DNA of 39,128 nt from Aquabacterium sp. GTDB taxonomy: Bacteria; Pseudomonadota; Gammaproteobacteria; Burkholderiales; Burkholderiaceae_C. The notes below the pieces were generated by a model. That model saw only the letters and a program-made list of their open reading frames with translations. It searched no databases and had not been told where the DNA came from. Within the stretch, counting starts at the first letter, position 1, and the number at the start of each line of letters is the position of its first letter. The stretch covers positions 1-39,128 of the forward strand of contig SCTQ01000029.1 of NCBI GenBank assembly GCA_004322345.1. Reading direction: 5' to 3'. The translations under genes and the position numbers were made by a program. Positions 32,280-39,128 of the stretch are shown here, piece by piece.

Positions 32280-33431
32280 TCATTCCTCATCCCGCAGGAA
32301 GCTGGTGCGGCCGATGAAGACCGCCTTTTCGCCATCCGGATAGCGGCAGAACAGCAGGCTGCGCGGCTCACCGTCCTCGGGCTCCAGGCGCAGGGCGTAG
32401 CCGGAGACCACGTAGCGGCCGCCCGATCGTCCTTGCGCCGAGGTCACCGTCGAACTGTCGCCGCTGCGGCCCTGGCTGCCCACGGCGCGGCCCAGCGTGT
32501 AGCCGCCCTGGCCGTCGAAGCTGTAGCTGGTGGAGACGGCCAGGCTGTCGGTGCCGCCCAGGGCCGTATTGCCGCCGCCCTGGAGTGCCGAGTAGCGGCC
32601 CTGCAGCCGGTAGCCGCCGGTGGCCGGGCGGCAGCGGTTCCACTTGCTGCTCTCGGAGCGCTTGCCGTCGCTCCAGGTGATCTGCAGCTGCTTGCCGGAG
32701 ATGCGCCATTGCCCGTGGCGCACGCCGCGCGTGCGCTCGTCGGCGAGGTCCGGGCTGCGTTCGCTGTCGCGCGCGTGGCCGCCGACGTAGAGCACGATGG
32801 GCTGGTACTGGAAGAGCAGCATGCCGCCCACCCCGTTCATGCGGTAGGTGCCCAGCATGGCGACGGTCTCGACCTGCTCGTTGCCGGCGGGCACGGGGGT
32901 GCCCCGGACAGCCTGCCGTGCCGGTTGCGGCGCAGGGCCGGCGGCCGTGGGTGCCGAGGGCAGAGCCAGTTCCTCCATGCCCTCGCGCAGCAGGCGGGTC
33001 AGGGTGTCGGCGCGCGCGGCGGCTAAGGACGGCGCACCGGCGGCGTGGATGCGCGCGATGCGGCGCCGGCCGTCAGCGCCCTGGATCGCGGCATAGGTCA
33101 GGCGGGCTGTGGGGCCGAGCGTGCACGAGGCCTGGGCGCTGCCCTTGGCCATGCGGCTGGGCTGGCAGGCCGGTGCGGTGTCGAAGGAGGCCGCGTCGCG
33201 GGCCATGCGCTCGTCCAGCCAGGCGGTCAGCGCCTGGCCGTCGCCGGCCTCGATGCGGGAAAGGGCGAGTTCCAGCCGGTCGTCGCGGGTGCCGGTGACG
33301 AAGGTCTCGCCGCCGGCTTGCGGCGTCAGCTTGCGCCAGCCGGGCGGTGCCTCGACGGCCAGGGCATCGTGGACCACCGGGCATGCCAGCAGCATCGCCG
33401 CCAGCCATCGTCCTGTGCTTCGTTCCCGCAT
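32280..33431 (-). CDS. Secreted hypothetical protein, 383 aa
   Basis: I do not recognise a family. ATG 33431 is preceded by a ribosome site (GGGGGAG) and starts a clear signal peptide (residues 1-25, MRERSTGRWL then LLACPVVHDALA). The first part (~30-190) has mixed helix and strand with a cysteine pair (APACQP ... ASCTL). After a Pro-rich linker (~195-215), the second part (~220-383) is Gly/Ser/Tyr-rich with alternating pattern (MLGTYRMNGVGG, GRYSALQGGG, SYSFDGQGGYTLG, RSGGRYVVSGYALRLEPEDGE), typical of a beta-sandwich or beta-barrel. Two further Cys (WNRCRP, LFCRYP) fit a second disulfide. The neighbour downstream is an NlpC/P60 enzyme; a cell-surface role is inferred. Confidence 0.75.
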   Translation of the reverse strand: MRERSTGRWLAAMLLACPVVHDALAVEAPPGWRKLTPQAGGETFVTGTRDDRLELALSRIEAGDGQALTAWLDERMARDAASFDTAPACQPSRMAKGSAQASCTLGPTARLTYAAIQGADGRRRIARIHAAGAPSLAAARADTLTRLLREGMEELALPSAPTAAGPAPQPARQAVRGTPVPAGNEQVETVAMLGTYRMNGVGGMLLFQYQPIVLYVGGHARDSERSPDLADERTRGVRHGQWRISGKQLQITWSDGKRSESSKWNRCRPATGGYRLQGRYSALQGGGNTALGGTDSLAVSTSYSFDGQGGYTLGRAVGSQGRSGDSSTVTSAQGRSGGRYVVSGYALRLEPEDGEPRSLLFCRYPDGEKAVFIGRTSFLRDEE

Positions 33432-33528
33432 CGCATCGCTCCCCCGGCCGCGTGGGGCGCAGGATAGATGCCGCGCACCGGCCGAAGGCGGGCGGCGGCG
33501 GACTTTCACATCTGTTGCGCAGGCGGCC

Positions 33529-33957
33529 TCAGACGATTTCCAGTGTCACGTCGACGTTGCCGCGGGTGGCGTTGGAATAGGGGCAGACCTGGTGCGCCGC
33601 GGCGACCAGCTTCTCGGCGTCGGCGCGCTCCAGGCCCGGCAGCGAGATGCTCAGCTTGACCTGGATGCCGAAGCCGTTGGGGATGGGGCCGATGCCGACG
33701 TCGGCGGTGATGCTGGTCTCCGCCGGTGCCTTGATGCCGATCTTGCCTCCCACGGCCTTGAGGGCACCGATGAAGCAGGCCGAATAGCCGGCTGCGAAGA
33801 GCTGCTCGGGATTGGTGCCGGTGCCACCGGCGCCGCCCAGTTCCTTGGGCGTGGTCAGGCTCAGGTCCAGCACGCCGTCGGAGGACTTGGAGCGGCCGTC
33901 GCGGCCGCCGGTGGAGGTGGCGTGGGCGGTGTAGAGGACTTTCTCGAGGGAGGGCAT
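33529..33957 (-). CDS. ohr: Organic hydroperoxide resistance protein (OsmC/Ohr)
   Basis: 142 aa thiol peroxidase reducing organic and lipid hydroperoxides with lipoylated proteins or dihydrolipoamide as reductant. The catalytic cysteines C61 (GYSACF) and C125 ([14 protein letters not shown]) are both present, with the family opening [19 protein letters not shown] 33957 has AAGGAA before it. It lies 36 bases after ohrR on the same strand, so it is probably co-transcribed with it and under its control. Lipoyl-dependent reduction links it loosely to the lipoyl-Lpd gene in this window. Confidence 0.96.
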   Translation of the reverse strand: MPSLEKVLYTAHATSTGGRDGRSKSSDGVLDLSLTTPKELGGAGGTGTNPEQLFAAGYSACFIGALKAVGGKIGIKAPAETSITADVGIGPIPNGFGIQVKLSISLPGLERADAEKLVAAAHQVCPYSNATRGNVDVTLEIV

Positions 33958-33993
33958 GTCGGTTCCTTTCGGTTGCGGAAGTGGTACGGCGGG

Positions 33994-34500
33994 TCAGGCC
34001 GCTTGCGCGGCATCGGGTGAATGAGGCTGCAGCGTGTCCAGCACGGACTGCCGAAGTTGCTGAAGTTGTTGCGCCAGCGCGCGCAGCTCGCCCGCGCTGC
34101 AGCCCGAGGCGCCGAGCAGCGCCAGCGGCACGCCGGCTGCCCGCGACTTCAGGCGCCGGCCGGCGGAAGTGAGCTGCACTTCGACGCGGCGCTCGTCGGC
34201 GCGGCTGCGCTGGCGCCCGACCAGGCCGGCGGCCTCCAGGCGCTTGAGCAGCGGAGTCAGGGTGCCGGAGTCCAGGTGCAGGCGCGCCCCCAGCTCGCCG
34301 ACGCTCAGGCCGTCCTGCTCCCACAGCGCCAGCATGGCCAGGTACTGCGGATAGGTCAGGCCCAGGCGGTCCAGGTGGGGCTTGTACAGGCGCGTCATCG
34401 TCAGCGAGGTGGAATACAGCGCGAAGCACAGCTGGTGGTCCAGCCGCAGCAACTCGGCGGCGGCGGGCGTTCCGACAGGGACGGGCTTGGCTGATCGCAT
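33994..34500 (-). CDS. ohrR: MarR-family organic peroxide sensor OhrR, 2-Cys type
   Basis: 168 aa winged-helix repressor. The sensing cysteine is C25 in LDHQLCFALYS, the OhrR hallmark. A second cysteine C134 (SGCSAGEL) sits where the Xanthomonas-type (2-Cys) protein has its resolving cysteine. The DNA-binding motif (LSVGELGARLHLDSGTLTPLLKRLEAAGLV and RSRADERRVEV) is intact. ATG 34500 is used. The -10 region carries a palindrome that may be its own operator. ohrR precedes ohr, so both would be derepressed together by organic peroxides. Confidence 0.95.
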   Translation of the reverse strand: MRSAKPVPVGTPAAAELLRLDHQLCFALYSTSLTMTRLYKPHLDRLGLTYPQYLAMLALWEQDGLSVGELGARLHLDSGTLTPLLKRLEAAGLVGRQRSRADERRVEVQLTSAGRRLKSRAAGVPLALLGASGCSAGELRALAQQLQQLRQSVLDTLQPHSPDAAQAA

Positions 34501-34508
34501 GCGTGCAG

Positions 34509-34530
34509 TTTAATTGCGCGCAATATAAAT
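34509..34530 (-). promoter_or_regulatory. Candidate OhrR operator over the ohrR -10
   Basis: A perfect 12-base palindrome ATTGCGCGCAAT (34513-34524) directly abuts and overlaps TATATT, the minus-strand -10 (34527-34522). The flanks (TTTA on one side, ATAAA on the other) extend an imperfect symmetry. MarR-type repressors often sit here, so autorepression is likely. The OhrR assignment rests only on location. Confidence 0.55.
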
Positions 34531-34559
34531 GTCCGCAGCAGGGTCATCGTCCGCACCTG

Positions 34560-35567
34560 CTATCGCGGCACCAGCTCGACCCGCCTGTTTCGGCCGCGGC
34601 CGCTCTCGGACGCATTGCTTGCCACGGGTGCCAGGCTGCCCGCGCCGCGTGCCGCCAGGCGGTCGATGTCGATGCCGTGATCGCGTACCAGCGCGGCCAC
34701 CACCGCCTGGGCGCGCGCCAGCGACAGGCGCAGGTTGTCGTCGAAGCCGCCGGCATCATCGGTGTGGCCGACGACGTTCAGCCGCAGCTGGGGCCGCTGC
34801 TTCAGCAGGGTGGCGATCTGCTCCAGCTGCGGGCGCGACTCCAGCCGCAGCTCGGCGCTGCCGGGCTGGAATTGCAGGCCGTAGAGCACGACCTTGCCCT
34901 CCGCATCCAGGCTGCGGCGCATCGCGTCCGCGGCCTGCAGGCCGTCGCCGGATTGCAGGACCTTGGGCTCGATGACCTGGATGGCAACGGCCGTCAGCGC
35001 ATCCTGCGGCCTGACCTTGGCGATCTCGTGCGCCAGGGGCGATGTGTTGCCGGTGAGCACCGAGACGTGGATCACCGCGCCGCCGCGCGTGTAGGTCCCG
35101 TAGAGGTAGTAGGCGTTGCGGTCGAAAGGCGGCAGGTCGGCGGCGAAGGGCTTGCGGAAGATCAGCTGCAGGAAGTTGGCCCGCCATTGCGTGCCGACGT
35201 CCCAGGCGGGCTCGCCCTCCTGCGTGGCCGTCGCCACCTGCAGTCCCGCGGTGCGCAGGGCCTGCTCGTAGTGGCGATGGACCTCCATCGGCGTCTTGCC
35301 GGCGGGCAGCAGGTACAGCCGCCTGGCCACCTGGCCTTGCGCGGGGACGGCGGTGCCGGCATCGCTCCAGAAGCCGGCCTGCTCGAAGCCCAGGTCCTGG
35401 AAGCCGATGAGCTGCGCGCCCGGGTAGCGCGAGACCAGCGGCGTGTCCTGCCCGCCGGCCACGTCCGGGCCCAGGGCCGGGAGCTGGGCCCGGCTGCCGC
35501 AGGCCAGGGTGAACAGTCCTGCCGCCAGGACGATGGTCGAACGACGACGCAAGCCTTCGGTCTGCAT
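34560..35567 (-). CDS. OmpA-family protein with N-terminal DUF4892
   Basis: 335 aa exported protein. The signal peptide is ~1-27 (RRRSTIVLAAGLFTLACGSRA); its LACG could be a lipobox-like site but is not followed by a typical lipoprotein pattern. The middle (~35-205) matches DUF4892 (QDTPLVSRYPGAQLIGF ... PAGKTPMEVHRHYEQAL). The C-terminal ~110 residues are an OmpA/MotB peptidoglycan-binding domain: LNVVGHTDDAGGFDDNLRLSLARAQAV and GRGRNRRVELV. It lies 59 bases downstream of the ohrR start, on the same strand. Its specific role is unknown. Confidence 0.88.
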   Translation of the reverse strand: MQTEGLRRRSTIVLAAGLFTLACGSRAQLPALGPDVAGGQDTPLVSRYPGAQLIGFQDLGFEQAGFWSDAGTAVPAQGQVARRLYLLPAGKTPMEVHRHYEQALRTAGLQVATATQEGEPAWDVGTQWRANFLQLIFRKPFAADLPPFDRNAYYLYGTYTRGGAVIHVSVLTGNTSPLAHEIAKVRPQDALTAVAIQVIEPKVLQSGDGLQAADAMRRSLDAEGKVVLYGLQFQPGSAELRLESRPQLEQIATLLKQRPQLRLNVVGHTDDAGGFDDNLRLSLARAQAVVAALVRDHGIDIDRLAARGAGSLAPVASNASESGRGRNRRVELVPR

Positions 35568-35669
35568 CCGGCGCCTTTCAAGAGGAGGGCGAGGCGGAGT
35601 ATTTCACTGCGCCAGCCGTTCCACCCGCCGGTTCTTCCCGCGCGGCCAGCAGGCCGATCGCACCGGCCC

Positions 35670-37661
35670 TCAGCCCGCGCTCTTGCCGATTTGTTCGATG
35701 GATTCGCTGAGTTCCAGCCAGCTGGCCTCGTGGGCGGCGAGGTCCTCCTCGACGCGCTTGAGCTCGCGTCCGGCCTGGGCCCGCGCCTCGGGTGACAGGC
35801 CCGGCTCGCCCATGCCGGCCAGCAGCGCGTCGCGCCGCGTGGTGGCCTCGGCCATCTGCTGCTCGACCTTCTCCAGCTGGCGCTTGAGCGGTCGCAGCTG
35901 CTCGCCGAGCTTCTGTCGCGCCTGCGACTGGGCCTTGCGGTCCTCGCGGCTGGCGATCGGGGCAGGAGCCGGGGCGGGGGCGGCGGCCTTGGGGGCGGGC
36001 GCCGCCGCCGGCGCGTTGCCGGCCTTGGCCGCCTTCAGCGCCTGCACGGCCAGCCGCGACTGTTCCTGCAGCCAGCGCTGGTAGTCGTCCAGGTCGCCGT
36101 CGAAGTCGCGCACCTCTCCGTTGGCCACCAGCCAGAAGCCGTCGCAGACCTCGCGCAGCAGCGCGCGGTCGTGGCTGACCAGCATCAGGCTGCCCTCGAA
36201 CTCGTTGAGCGCGATGCTCAGCGCCTCGCGCGTGGTCAGGTCCAGGTGGTTGGTCGGTTCGTCCAGCAGCAGCAGGTTGGGGCGCTGCCAGACCAGCAGG
36301 GCCAGCACCAGTCGTGCCTTTTCGCCGCCGCTCATCTGGCCCACGGGCTGCAGCGCCATCTCGCCGGCGAAGCGGAACTGGCCCAGGAAGTCGCGCAGCT
36401 CCTGCTCGCGACCCTGCGGGCCGACCGTGCGAGCCAGGCGGATCATGTGGCCCAGCGGATGGTCGTCCGGGTGCAGCACGTCCAGTTCCTGCTGCGCGAA
36501 GTAGCCGATGGCCAGGCCCTTGCCCTGCACGATCTGGCCCGACAGCGGCTTCAGGTCTCCGGCCAGCGTCTTGACCACGGTGGACTTGCCCTGGCCGTTG
36601 GCGCCCAGGATGCCGATGCGCTGGCCCGGCAGCACCGAGCGCTGCACCTTGTGCACGATGGCGCGCGGGCCGTCATCGGTGTCGTAGCCGCAATCCAGGT
36701 CGGTGATGGCGAGCATCGGGTTGGGCAGGCTCAGCGGCTCGCGGAACTCGAAGCTGAAGTCGCTGGCCGTCAGCACCGGCGCCAGCTTCTCCATGCGGGC
36801 CAGCGCCTTGACGCGGCTTTGCGCCTGCTTGGCCTTGCTGGCCTTGGCCTTGAAGCGGTCGATGAAGCGCTGCAGGTGGGCGATGCGCTCCTGCTGCTTG
36901 CCGTAGGCCTGTGCCTGCTGCGTCATGCGCTCGGCGCGCATTTCCTCGAAGGCCGTGTAGCCGCCGGTGTAGCGCGTGAGCTTGCCGTCTTCCAGGTGCA
37001 GCGTGACCTTGGTGATCGCGTCGAGGAACTCTCGGTCGTGGCTGATGACGATCATCATGCCGGGGTAGCGCTTGAGCCAGTCTTCCAGCCAGACGAGTGC
37101 GTCCAGGTCCAGGTGGTTGGTGGGCTCATCCAGCAGCAGCAATTGCGACGGGCACATCAGCGCGCGTGCCAGCTGCAGCCGCATGCGCCAGCCGCCGGAG
37201 AAGCTGTTGACCGGTGCATCGAGCTGCTCCACCTTGAAGCCCAGGCCCAGCAGCAGCGCCTGGGCACGTGCGGGGGCGTCGAACTCGCCGGCCTCGGCCA
37301 GCAGCATGTGGCCTTCGGCGATTTCCTCGCCGGTGCCGGACTCCTCGGCCTTGGCCAGCATCGCGCGGGCCTGCATCAGGCGGCCGTCGCCCTGCAGCAC
37401 GAAGTCGGTGGCCGGATCGTCGGTCTCCGGCATGTCCTGGGCTACTTCGGCCAGGCCGCCGGGCTCGCGCCACGAGGAAGGGAAGTCGAGGTCGCCGGCG
37501 TCGGCATGCAGGCGATCGGTCAGCATCGCGAAGAGCGACGACTTGCCCGCGCCGTTGCGGCCGATGAGGCCCACCTTCTCGCCGGGCTGCAGCACCACGC
37601 TGGCGCCGTCGAGCACACGCTTGCTGCCGCGCAGGAGGGTGACGTTGCGCAGGGTGATCAT
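35670..37661 (-). CDS. yheS: ABC-F family ATPase YheS
   Basis: 663 aa cytosolic ribosome-associated ATPase with two ATP-binding cassettes and no membrane domain. Cassette 1: Walker A GRNGAGKSS (34-42), signature FSGGWRMRLQLA (154-165), DEPTNHLDLD (178-187). Cassette 2: Walker A GANGQGKST (353-361), signature MSGGEKARL (443-451), DEPTNHLDLT (467-476). The linker (~240-310) has the KAxxAKQAQSR wording of the P-site tRNA interaction motif. The last ~100 residues are an Ala/Pro stretch and a coiled coil (LKRQLEKVEQQMAE). The pattern, notably the DxxFSGGWRMRL text, is closest to YheS among ABC-F types. ATG 37661 overlaps the prmB stop. Confidence 0.95.
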   Translation of the reverse strand: MITLRNVTLLRGSKRVLDGASVVLQPGEKVGLIGRNGAGKSSLFAMLTDRLHADAGDLDFPSSWREPGGLAEVAQDMPETDDPATDFVLQGDGRLMQARAMLAKAEESGTGEEIAEGHMLLAEAGEFDAPARAQALLLGLGFKVEQLDAPVNSFSGGWRMRLQLARALMCPSQLLLLDEPTNHLDLDALVWLEDWLKRYPGMMIVISHDREFLDAITKVTLHLEDGKLTRYTGGYTAFEEMRAERMTQQAQAYGKQQERIAHLQRFIDRFKAKASKAKQAQSRVKALARMEKLAPVLTASDFSFEFREPLSLPNPMLAITDLDCGYDTDDGPRAIVHKVQRSVLPGQRIGILGANGQGKSTVVKTLAGDLKPLSGQIVQGKGLAIGYFAQQELDVLHPDDHPLGHMIRLARTVGPQGREQELRDFLGQFRFAGEMALQPVGQMSGGEKARLVLALLVWQRPNLLLLDEPTNHLDLTTREALSIALNEFEGSLMLVSHDRALLREVCDGFWLVANGEVRDFDGDLDDYQRWLQEQSRLAVQALKAAKAGNAPAAAPAPKAAAPAPAPAPIASREDRKAQSQARQKLGEQLRPLKRQLEKVEQQMAEATTRRDALLAGMGEPGLSPEARAQAGRELKRVEEDLAAHEASWLELSESIEQIGKSAG

Positions 37662-38548
37662 GCGTGCACGCCTCCGTCGACCAGCGCCTGGCGCGTGAGC
37701 AGCAGCACCTGGTCCTCGCCGGCGCTGGTCTCCAGCCACACGGTCTCCAGCTGCGGGAAGGCGCGCTCGTAGTACGCGCGCTCGTTGCCGATCTCCAGCA
37801 CCAGCACGGCGTGCTCGGTCATGTGGTCGGGCGCGGCGGCCAGCAGGCGGCGTATGAAGTCCATGCCGTCGGCGCCGCCGGCCAGGGCGAGCCGGGGCTC
37901 GGCCAGGTATTCGGCGGGCAGGGCGTTCATCGAGTCGGTGTTCACGTAGGGAGGATTGCAGAGGATGAGGTCGTAGCGCCTGCCGCCCACGGCGGCCAGG
38001 CCGTCGCCCTGCAGCAGGTGGATGCGCGTTTGCAGCTCGTGGCGCTGCACGTTGAGTCCGGCGACGGCCAGCGCGTCGGTGCTGAGGTCGGCTGCGTCCA
38101 CCTGCACGTCGGGCCAGGCCATCGCGGCCAGTACGGCCAGGCTGCCGTTGCCGGTGCACAGGTCCAGCACCTGGCGCGTGTCTTCGCCCAGCCAGGGGTC
38201 GATCACGGCCTCGGCGATCAGCTCGGCGATGAAGGAGCGCGGCACGATGGCGCGTTCGTCGATGTGGAAGGGCACGCCTTGCAGCCAGGCCTCGCCGGTG
38301 AGGTAGGCGGCGGGCTTGCGGGTGCGGATGCGTTCTTCGACCAGTTCCAGGGCCGCCTCCGCCGCGTCCGGGGGCACGGGGTCGTCCGCGTGTTCGTCCA
38401 GGGCGTCCAGCGGCAGGTCGAACTTCCACAGCACCAGCCAGGCCGCCTCGTCGAAGGCGTTGGTGGTGCCGTGCCCAAACGAGACGCCCGCTTGGGTCAA
38501 GCGGGCGGCTGCGTCTTCGATCAGCTTGATGACGGTCGTCGTGGTCAT
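37658..38548 (-). CDS. prmB: Ribosomal protein L3 N5-glutamine methyltransferase
   Basis: 296 aa SAM enzyme that methylates a glutamine in ribosomal protein uL3, assisting 50S assembly. The catalytic NPPY is at 198-201 (LCNPPYVN), SAM motif I is [11 protein letters not shown] (129-139), and the PrmB-specific [16 protein letters not shown] (97-112; PrmC has PRPxT) separates it from the release factor enzyme. ATG 38548 overlaps the dapE stop by 4 bases (ATGA), and its own TGA overlaps the yheS ATG, so dapE-prmB-yheS form one coupled unit. Confidence 0.95.
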   Translation of the reverse strand: MTTTTVIKLIEDAAARLTQAGVSFGHGTTNAFDEAAWLVLWKFDLPLDALDEHADDPVPPDAAEAALELVEERIRTRKPAAYLTGEAWLQGVPFHIDERAIVPRSFIAELIAEAVIDPWLGEDTRQVLDLCTGNGSLAVLAAMAWPDVQVDAADLSTDALAVAGLNVQRHELQTRIHLLQGDGLAAVGGRRYDLILCNPPYVNTDSMNALPAEYLAEPRLALAGGADGMDFIRRLLAAAPDHMTEHAVLVLEIGNERAYYERAFPQLETVWLETSAGEDQVLLLTRQALVDGGVHA

Positions 38549-39128
38549 CGCAGCAACCGCTCCAGCGTGCGGCGGTAGATGTCTTTCAGGGGCTCGATGT
38601 CGGCCACGTTCACGTGCTCGTCGATCTTGTGGATGCTGTCGTTGACCGGGCCGAATTCCACCACCTGCGGGCAGATCTCGGCGATGAAGCGGCCATCCGA
38701 CGTGCCGCCGGTGGTCGACAGCTCGGTGCGGATGCCGCAGGTGTCCTGGATGGCGGCGGTGATGGCGTCGATCAGCGCCGCGGGGCGGGTCAGGAAGGGC
38801 TTGCCGCCGAGGGTCCAGTCGATGCTGTATTGCAGGCCGTGGCGGTCCAGCAGCTCGGCCACGCGGGCCTTCAGCGACTCGGGCGTCGATTCGGTGGAGA
38901 AGCGGAAGTTGAAGTCGATGACGACCTCGCCCGGGATCACGTTGCCCGCGCCGGTGCCGCCATGGATGTTGGACATCTGCCAGCTGGTGGGCGGGAAATG
39001 GTCGTTGCCGTGGTCCCACTCGACGGTGACCAGTTCGGCCAGCGCAGGCGCCACGAGATGGATCGGGTTCTTCGCCAGGTGCGGATAGGCGATGTGGCCC
39101 TGCACCCCCTTGACGCGCAGCTTGCCCG
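38545..39128 (-). CDS. dapE: Succinyl-diaminopimelate desuccinylase (3' part)
   Basis: Partial gene: its N-terminus, with the first metal-binding His and Asp, lies beyond the window end. The ~193 residues present are the dimerisation and second catalytic part of this dizinc M20 peptidase-like enzyme, which makes LL-diaminopimelate for lysine and peptidoglycan. [29 protein letters not shown] and the metal-binding [14 protein letters not shown] are diagnostic for DapE and separate it from ArgE. Its TGA overlaps the prmB ATG. Confidence 0.95.
   Translation of the reverse strand, partial: GKLRVKGVQGHIAYPHLAKNPIHLVAPALAELVTVEWDHGNDHFPPTSWQMSNIHGGTGAGNVIPGEVVIDFNFRFSTESTPESLKARVAELLDRHGLQYSIDWTLGGKPFLTRPAALIDAITAAIQDTCGIRTELSTTGGTSDGRFIAEICPQVVEFGPVNDSIHKIDEHVNVADIEPLKDIYRRTLERLLR

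Overview
This is a high-GC, gene-dense stretch of chromosome that reads as a betaproteobacterium of the order Burkholderiales, probably near the Rubrivivax/Leptothrix/Caldimonas group. That placement is inferred from protein sequence character and gene order (aceF-lpdA with a lipoyl domain fused to Lpd, carAB-greA, yhbY/rlmE-ftsH-folP-glmM, dnaX-ybaB-recR), not from a database search. I see no tRNA, rRNA, CRISPR array, insertion sequence, prophage or defence island. Almost every gene is a recognisable housekeeping or stress gene, and I found no convincing undescribed multi-gene system. The interesting signals are mostly regulatory architecture and a few uncharacterised small or secreted proteins.

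Layout. 1-2463: end of the pyruvate dehydrogenase operon (aceF 3' part, lpdA). 2520-5438: a divergent pair that both hydrolyse pyrophosphate, the membrane proton pump hppA (-) and soluble ppa (+). 5503-7076: an orphan Tat-exported sulfonate-type binding protein and an unknown 159-aa protein, both (-). 7370-12860: carA, carB, greA and a DUF4149 membrane protein (+). 12873-18510: yhbY (-) divergent from rlmE, ftsH, folP, glmM (+). 18607-20555: yaaA, a prolyl-4-hydroxylase-like oxygenase and a 59-aa exported Lys/Ala-rich peptide (+). 20669-25018: RNA helicase rhlE (-) divergent from dnaX-ybaB-recR (+). 25019-25216: a gene-free stretch full of inverted repeats. 25217-25627: a MAPEG membrane protein. 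25674-29440: mltD and gloB (-) divergent from a methyltransferase and rnhA (+). 29597-33431: mobA, moaA, an NlpC/P60 hydrolase and an unknown secreted protein (-). 33529-34500: ohr and ohrR (-). 34560-35567: an OmpA-like lipid/peptidoglycan-interacting protein (-). 35670-39128: yheS, prmB and the 3' part of dapE (-), joined by two ATGA overlaps.

How it works together. PDH, DapE, GlmM, FolP and CarAB supply central precursors (acetyl-CoA, meso-diaminopimelate, UDP-GlcNAc, folate, carbamoyl phosphate). RlmE, YhbY, PrmB, YheS, RhlE and GreA serve the ribosome and RNA polymerase. DnaX, RecR and RnhA serve DNA replication and repair. FtsH, YaaA, Ohr/OhrR and GloB handle heat, peroxide and methylglyoxal stress. 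Regulatory signals worth attention are a well-formed sigma70 promoter for hppA, a sigma32-like promoter before ftsH, hairpin terminators placed only 9-13 bases before the greA and folP starts, a palindromic candidate OhrR operator over the ohrR -10, and several genes whose -10 lies so close to the start codon that the mRNA would be leaderless or nearly so (dnaX, gloB).
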